Part shown: positions 59,074 through 64,000 of the stretch, one piece after another
Layout: each line of letters begins with the position of its first letter
How positions within the stretch are numbered: position 1 is the stretch's first letter
DNA from: Trypanosoma brucei gambiense DAL972
Taxonomy: Eukaryota; Euglenozoa; Kinetoplastea; Trypanosomatida; Trypanosomatidae
Length of the DNA: 64,000 nucleotides
Assembly (NCBI RefSeq): GCF_000210295.1
Contig: NC_026744.1
Coordinates: forward strand, 1,984,001 to 2,048,000
Direction of reading: 5' to 3'
Position numbers and translations under genes: made by a program
Notes under the pieces: generated by a model
The model's database searches: none
The model's input: only the letters and a program-made list of their open reading frames with translations
Told to the model about the DNA's origin: nothing

Positions 59074-59531
59074 TGGATGCGTTGGAGGCTACCGTTCACA
59101 TGATGCGAATCTATAAGTCTGCTTCGTTCCTGTTATTAATACTATGTTTATATTTTGGTTGTTGATGTAAGCGAGCTATCGCCACCACTTTATCGCATTT
59201 CAGCATTCTCGCATGCTGCGATGGCAGCTGCGGGCTTATTTACAACTTTTGTCTGCTAATTTTGTGCCTGTGTACGTGTTTGGGTGATCACTGGTGGTGG
59301 CATACTTTGTCGCACCTACTGCCTTCCTGTTGCGTAATATCGTACCTTTTAACTTAGTTATTTCGCTTTTGCTTTTGTGTACCACCTTGCTGCTCCACGA
59401 TTTTTTTCTTTTGACGTGGGGAAATAGTTAGGAGTTCAAACTACTTGTACCCTTCCACGCTCCGATTGCTGTAGTCAAGTTACCATTGGTGCGAAGATTA
59501 TAAAGAGGAAAGCCAGCCTGCATTTGCTTCC
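59074..59531. other. Intergenic gap before proteasome beta-3
   Basis: About 460 bases, T-rich. The pyrimidine tract at 59401-59412 and the AG at 59426-59427 fit the acceptor for the proteasome gene; no ATG occurs between this AG and 59532. Confidence 0.5.
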
Positions 59532-60149
59532 ATGTCCATTCTCACGTACAGCGGTGGCTCCTGCTTAGCCATGGCTGGCAAGGAGTGCTTTGTGGTGATT
59601 TCGGACAATCGCCTTGGTGAGCAACTTAAAACGATTTCTATGGAGGTTCCGAAGCTACACGTCATCAACGATGGGATTGTTATGGGACTCACGGGGCTCC
59701 GAACAGACCAGCAAACCTTCGCTCAGAAAGTTAACTTCCGGACCGAAATGTACAAACTCCGTGAGGAGCGGGACATTAACGGGAAGGCTTTCGCAGCTTT
59801 AGTGTCCTCTATGCTCTATGAGGCTCGGTTCGGCCCATGGTTCGTGGAGCCTGTGATTGGCACCATCGACCGCAAAACCGGTGAAGTATATCTCTGCGCT
59901 ACGGATCTCATCGGTGCCCCGTGCGAGCCAGAGGACTACGTCTGCGCTGGCACCTGCGCTGAGAGTCTTCACGGTATGTGTGAGGCACTCTGGCGGCCTG
60001 GGCTTGAACCGGAGGAATTGTTTGAAGTTGCTGCGCAAGCAATGCTTTCTGCATGCGATAGGGATTCCCTCTCAGGTTACGGTGCGGTGGCTGCAATTGT
60101 AACAAAGGACAAATTGGTAACACGTCTCATCAAGGGTCGCAAAGACTAG
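59532..60149 (+). CDS. PSMB3: 20S proteasome subunit beta-3
   Basis: A 205-aa subunit of the 20S proteasome core, the same length as human PSMB3. Family marks: MSILTYSGGSCLAMAGKECF at the start (no propeptide and no catalytic Thr, as expected for inactive beta-3), GLTGLRTDQQTFAQ, LYEARFGPWFVEPVIG, the DLIGAPCEPEDYVCAGTCAE segment and LSACDRDSLSGYGA near the end. It forms part of the inner beta ring and has no proteolytic site. ATG at 59532. Confidence 0.97.
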   Translation: MSILTYSGGSCLAMAGKECFVVISDNRLGEQLKTISMEVPKLHVINDGIVMGLTGLRTDQQTFAQKVNFRTEMYKLREERDINGKAFAALVSSMLYEARFGPWFVEPVIGTIDRKTGEVYLCATDLIGAPCEPEDYVCAGTCAESLHGMCEALWRPGLEPEELFEVAAQAMLSACDRDSLSGYGAVAAIVTKDKLVTRLIKGRKD

Positions 60150-60781
60150 GTGAAAATTAGTAAGACTTCCCAATCACTGTTGTGGGGCATGATAGTGTAG
60201 ATGACGGGGAAAGGTATTTTTACATCTGTGCGGCGTCATATTTTCGCTGCCAGCGCTTGTCTTCCCTCCCATCTGTTTCTTCTCACTTCGCGTGCTGGTG
60301 CCGTTTGTGCTAGCGCCTTATCACCACCGGATCCTCACCTTGCCATACAGTGTTTCTTTGCAAACGAGGGTGGCCTTTCTTATATGTGTGTTGGTTAGCT
60401 CGCCCTACCCCATTTTCCCCACCGTTCTAACCGTGAGCAAAGAGAGAGACATGAGAAAGTAAGAAAAAAAAGAACATGTGATGTGTCAACCAACGGCGAT
60501 ATCGGCGGTTGTCTTTTCCGAAAGGTGTCATTCCGTTGAAGAGGAATTCTTGTGGCAGAGGTGGCTGACGTAATTTGACTCAAGCGTTTGTGCGCATGTG
60601 TGGTGCCCCAGCAGGGTGTAGACGTGGAGCCCCCTCCTTCATCACTTGTTGTTCCTGTCCCCTCTAAGCTTTGATCACAAGAACTTATAGCTTCTTCTTT
60701 CCTAATAACACTTTCTCCTTTCCAAAAAAAAATTGTCGTTTCGATGAACCTGAAACGAAGCTAAGGTGGAATAAAACCACC
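60150..60781. other. Intergenic gap before RPB9
   Basis: About 630 bases. The pyrimidine tract at ~60691-60723 is followed by an ATG (60744, six codons) and then the first AG at 60759-60760; splicing there or at 60764-60765 excludes this upstream frame. No gene seen. Confidence 0.5.
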
Positions 60782-61183
60782 ATGGAGTCCACTTTGACGC
60801 AGTTAGATGATGCACCAATGATCTTTTGCGAGCGTTGTAACAATCTGCTCTATCCAGAGAGTGGCAAGGAGGACAGGGTTATGCGATGGCGCTGTAACTA
60901 CTGCAAAACGTCTGAGATACACGACGAAAATAAACTCGTATACATTTTAAACCTGAAGGTTAAGACGAGTACTGTAGAAGAACTGGAACTGTTGGCCGAG
61001 TTTGCGAATGATCCCACGGCTCAGCGTGACACCACGAAGCAGTGCCCTCGATGTGCGATGAACGAAGTCACATGCTTCGTGAACCCCCTTGGACAGCCTC
61101 ATGAGGATATGACACTCTACTTCGCCTGCGCCAATCAGGGGTGCCGTCACGTATGGAAGAGCAGCGACCATCAAGACAATTAA
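60782..61183 (+). CDS. RPB9: RNA polymerase II subunit RPB9
   Basis: A 133-aa protein with two zinc ribbons, as in RPB9 and its paralogues. The N-terminal ribbon uses C16, C19, C38 and C41 (FCERCNNLLYP and WRCNYCK); the C-terminal TFIIS-like ribbon uses C88, C91, C116 and C121 (QCPRCAM and ACANQGCRHVWK). RPB9 affects start selection, transcript fidelity and proofreading. The TFIIS-like catalytic Asp-Glu pair is present as HEDM rather than RSADE. RPA12 of Pol I and RPC11 of Pol III have similar ribbons; length and the N-terminal ribbon favour RPB9. The open frame extends upstream to a TTG; the ATG at 60782 lies just after the splice site. Confidence 0.9.
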   Translation: MESTLTQLDDAPMIFCERCNNLLYPESGKEDRVMRWRCNYCKTSEIHDENKLVYILNLKVKTSTVEELELLAEFANDPTAQRDTTKQCPRCAMNEVTCFVNPLGQPHEDMTLYFACANQGCRHVWKSSDHQDN

Positions 61184-61995
61184 AAAGTGGAAGGGGGAAG
61201 GTCATGATCAGCACTGCCTTTTCCACTTCTGGTGTTGTGTTAAATTATTCAAGATTGATTCATTCCGTAAACCTTCTTGTCCCTCCAGGAGATTGCATAC
61301 TTATTCTTCGGGTGCCCCACCGCCTACCTTTGCGATGAAAAGATTTGAGGTACCGCTTCCCTCTATACCATATAACGAAACAAATATGCACCAACTGCAG
61401 TGATCTGTGGGAACAAATATAATGGACCTACTGAAGTTAGCGGAGGGAGCGTGTGTTGACGCTGATGGATTAACTCTAGCAGTACAATTTAAATGGAGAA
61501 GACAAATGCCTTTATTCTTATTGCCCTCCCGATTTAATCGGCAATTCGCGTATTTTGGCGGCAGAATTGGTAGTTACAGGTACCGCAATAAGCTGTTTGT
61601 TTAGGTTTCATATTGTTCTGATCCCTTCTGATTGTTGCAGTTTGATGAGTGACCAACACATCTGTTAACTCTAAGTGGTTGTGTGCGCGTGGGGGAGGGG
61701 AAGAGGGAAGGGGAGCGAAGGTGCCATCCCCGATGCGATTTATGAGTGCAGCTAAGGGTAGTTTTGTACCACACCTTCTCAACTGTACGGTGGCTGTGTT
61801 ACACTACCCAGGTCCAATTTTTTCACGTCGCTGCTCCCTACGTCCTTCTCTTTCTCCACTGCTGCGCCGTACTTGTGCATGCTCCTTACCTGGTGCCCGT
61901 ACTTTTTTCATTTTTCCGTCGTTATTTTGCGTTGCCGTAGAAAGGTTGTTCTTTTCTGAGTCGCGGCGGCTTTCACTGATCACAGTGCAAAGACA
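61184..61995. other. Intergenic gap before the sphingomyelinase-ACS fusion gene
   Basis: About 810 bases, no gene supported. The pyrimidine tract at ~61905-61930 is followed by AG at 61939-61940. No ATG lies between that AG and 61996, so 61996 is the first start codon of the mRNA. Confidence 0.5.
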
Positions 61996-64000
61996 ATGAT
62001 CTCCTCCAGTCAAGGGGGGCCCAAACCCCGAGGAGGCGCGAAGCGGGGTGTTGCTGAACTGCGAGGAATTGCGGTCGCCACAGCCACAAATGCGCAACTT
62101 CGCGTGTTGAGTTATAACTTTAACATCCTCCCCAGGGGTTGTGGCGGCTTTCAACGGGAACGCATCAGCTCGTTTCTTGAGACTGTCGACCAATATGATG
62201 TGATAATGCTGCAGGAGGTCTATGCAGCCAGTGTGTTGCCTTACTTTCTGCAGAACCGCATGTGCTTTCAGAAGATGCTGGTGGACGAGCTGGTGCTTCG
62301 TGGTTTTCAGCACTACGCCATATCGAAGCAGCCATCGTACACTACTATGTTGCGCAATAATGTTTTCTCAGACAATGGACTTATCATTGCATCGCGGTTT
62401 CCAATAGGCCAGCGAGGGTCGTACACGTTCCGCAGCCACGAGCGTGCGGTGCAGTCTGTTCGACGAGGTTGCCTGTTTGCCGAGGTGAAGGTGCCCTTGA
62501 CCAGTGGTGGGGAGGAGTCAATAATTTTCTTTAATGTACATCTTCGACAGGAGGATAGCGATGACGTAACCTCAGAGCACGTAAAGGAAACACGCCAGTT
62601 TGCTGCCTCCGTCATTCGAAACATGTGCTCAAACCCTGAAGATGTGGCACAAATTCCCTTTGTTTTGGCTGGAGACTTTGATGTTAACGGTATCAATTTA
62701 CACAACGTTGGTCAACCCACAAAAAAGTATGAGGATCTTTTGGGCGAACTGCAGGCTCTCGGGTCTGGTGTACGTGAGGCCGTGTTTGATGCCCAGCACC
62801 GCCATCCGCCAACAAGACCAACGGAGTTGTTCTTCCCGACACAATCAAAGTTGGTTCGCAATTCCTTTTCGCCCCAAAGGCAAGACTACTTCTTCGTCTC
62901 GCATACCGTTGCCGTTAAGAATCCGGATATCCACAAGTTTGTTTCAGACAGCCAGCAGCCGTATACATACCTCTCCGATCATTTTGGCGTCTCCGCCGTA
63001 CTTGCAATCCCCCAAACGTCGAAGCAAAGACACAAAAGATGGATGCCGCTCACTGAGTCAAATGCACCAGAATCCGAAGAAACGGTTAACGAACACTCAA
63101 ACCCCATATTCAGTATCATAGTGGAGATCATCGTTCTATGTACTGTGTCGTGGGCGGCGTTCTGTTTTAGCTGGGTTGCGCTTTTGTTCTCCCTGCTTGT
63201 GGGTGTGCTTGTTTGGTACTGCCTTTCTCCTATCCATGAGCTTAGGAGCGAACGGAAATTCACGCGGGTGGGGAACAGCAATGCACATGGAGGGGAAGGT
63301 TGTGTGTCGGATCTGCCGCGAGAGTACGAGAGTCTGAAACATGCCAACAGTGTTGGTGAAATGTGGAGGCGGGCCGTGTCTCTCCACTCAGCGCAGAGGT
63401 GCCTCGGACAAAAGAACGATGCCGGTGTGCCCGAGTGGCTCACATTTGTGTCTGTCGATGCGCGGGCTCAAGAGTTGGCCTCCGGTCTCGCTGCTCTCGG
63501 TGTTGGCCCCGGTGATGTCATCGGTGTAGACTGTGATGCCAGTGTTGATTCAACTGTTCTTGAACTGGCTTGCGCTACATACGGAATCGCAACGTTGGCT
63601 TTGGTGGGAAAGGGCTCTACAATTAGGAATCTCATTGATGAATATGATATTAAGGTAGTTTTTGCTGCCCGCAATGCCGTTGGGGCGATATTGACTTGCC
63701 GATCACGATCTTTAGAGACGCTGGTGTGTATGCATTCTTCCCACGATAGTACAGACTGCATGGTTGCACGCGATGTTTGCATAACGCTTATTTCGTACAA
63801 CGAAATCTTCAGTAAAGGGCGATCACAACCTGTCTTGTTGCGGCCCGTGTGCGATGACACCACCCTTTACACTATGGTGGTTGATCCGTCGACCTCCAAT
63901 GGCAATCTCAAAGTTGTTCGGGTGACCCACGCAGATGCCCTTCGTGCTATTCGCACGCTTGTTGGCACTGCCGTGCTCCCAAATACTCAGCATAAACACC
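61996..64000 (+). CDS. Neutral sphingomyelinase-like domain fused to acyl-CoA-synthetase-like domain (partial, runs off the window)
   Basis: An open frame of 668 codons with no stop before the window edge. Part 1 (residues ~34-340) is an endonuclease/exonuclease/phosphatase fold of the neutral-sphingomyelinase type: VLSYNFNILP (37-46), MLQEVY (71-76, metal ligand Glu74), FFNVHLRQ (His182), AGDFDVNG (225-232), RQDYFF (Asp297) and LSDHFG (His329). Part 2 (~371-410) is a 40-residue hydrophobic stretch, enough for two spans, as after the catalytic domain in yeast Isc1 and human SMPD2. Part 3 (from ~445) is AMP-binding/acyl-CoA-synthetase-like: RAQELASGLAALGVGPGDVI (491-510), then a P-loop-like PSTSNGNLKVVRVTH (631-645). 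The rest of the synthetase lies beyond the edge. It might cleave sphingo- or lysophospholipids and activate acyl chains at one membrane. Asp229 replaces the usual catalytic Asn. Confidence 0.85.
   Translation, partial: MISSSQGGPKPRGGAKRGVAELRGIAVATATNAQLRVLSYNFNILPRGCGGFQRERISSFLETVDQYDVIMLQEVYAASVLPYFLQNRMCFQKMLVDELVLRGFQHYAISKQPSYTTMLRNNVFSDNGLIIASRFPIGQRGSYTFRSHERAVQSVRRGCLFAEVKVPLTSGGEESIIFFNVHLRQEDSDDVTSEHVKETRQFAASVIRNMCSNPEDVAQIPFVLAGDFDVNGINLHNVGQPTKKYEDLLGELQALGSGVREAVFDAQHRHPPTRPTELFFPTQSKLVRNSFSPQRQDYFFVSHTVAVKNPDIHKFVSDSQQPYTYLSDHFGVSAVLAIPQTSKQRHKRWMPLTESNAPESEETVNEHSNPIFSIIVEIIVLCTVSWAAFCFSWVALLFSLLVGVLVWYCLSPIHELRSERKFTRVGNSNAHGGEGCVSDLPREYESLKHANSVGEMWRRAVSLHSAQRCLGQKNDAGVPEWLTFVSVDARAQELASGLAALGVGPGDVIGVDCDASVDSTVLELACATYGIATLALVGKGSTIRNLIDEYDIKVVFAARNAVGAILTCRSRSLETLVCMHSSHDSTDCMVARDVCITLISYNEIFSKGRSQPVLLRPVCDDTTLYTMVVDPSTSNGNLKVVRVTHADALRAIRTLVGTAVLPNTQHKH

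Noticed and set aside
61422..61604. Plus-strand open frame of 60 codons between RPB9 and the fusion gene
   Set aside because: No upstream pyrimidine tract, no fold, and length is within chance expectation.

Overview
This 64 kb window is nuclear DNA of a kinetoplastid, most likely an African trypanosome of the Trypanosoma brucei type. The genes are intronless. They lie in two long same-strand arrays whose short gaps carry polypyrimidine tracts followed by AG, the signature of trans-splicing. The proteins are clear eukaryotic orthologues in trypanosomatid form: a small stand-alone trimethylguanosine synthase, an ORC1/CDC6-type replication protein, a GRIP golgin, a BEACH protein and axonemal subunits. 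The species is inferred from gene content and style; no database was searched. I saw no bacterial operon, tRNA, rRNA, CRISPR array or intact mobile element.

Layout. Positions 1-30,062 hold thirteen genes on the minus strand: Sec15 (exocyst), a large disordered protein with a Cys-rich tail, a PSP1-domain protein, a NIF3-family protein, a CDK-like kinase, seryl-tRNA synthetase, a MORN-repeat radial-spoke-like protein, an RRM-like protein, a GRIP golgin, a GCN2-type eIF2-alpha kinase, a ZRANB3-like SNF2 ATPase with a C-terminal HNH nuclease domain, a gamma-carbonic-anhydrase-like protein without zinc ligands, and an Erv46/ERGIC3-type cargo receptor. Positions 30,063-34,012 form a divergent strand-switch region of about 4 kb, the expected place for bidirectional RNA polymerase II initiation. 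It has GT-rich flanks and a coding-like but frame-broken core. From 34,013 to the right edge there are thirteen genes on the plus strand: TGS1, a methyltransferase-like protein, a small NTF2-like protein, ORC1/CDC6, a PPR-like protein, a 3042-aa BEACH protein, a DHHC palmitoyltransferase, DRC2/CCDC65, a FIST-domain protein, a 78-aa single-span membrane protein, proteasome beta-3, RPB9, and a partial gene cut by the window edge.

The cut gene (61,996 to beyond 64,000) is the most unusual object here. It joins an Isc1/SMPD2-like neutral-sphingomyelinase domain (endonuclease/exonuclease/phosphatase fold plus two membrane spans) to an acyl-CoA-synthetase-like (AMP-binding) domain in one open frame of at least 668 codons. 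Both halves show departures from the catalytic consensus.

Gene neighbours are not functionally grouped, as is normal for trypanosome polycistronic units. Recurring themes are the flagellum (MORN protein, DRC2), secretory traffic (Sec15, GRIP golgin, Erv46, BEACH, DHHC), RNA capping and transcription (TGS1, RPB9), and replication or repair (ORC1/CDC6, ZRANB3-like). Starts were set to the first in-frame ATG. For several genes the longest open frame begins at a non-ATG codon, and I trimmed it back.
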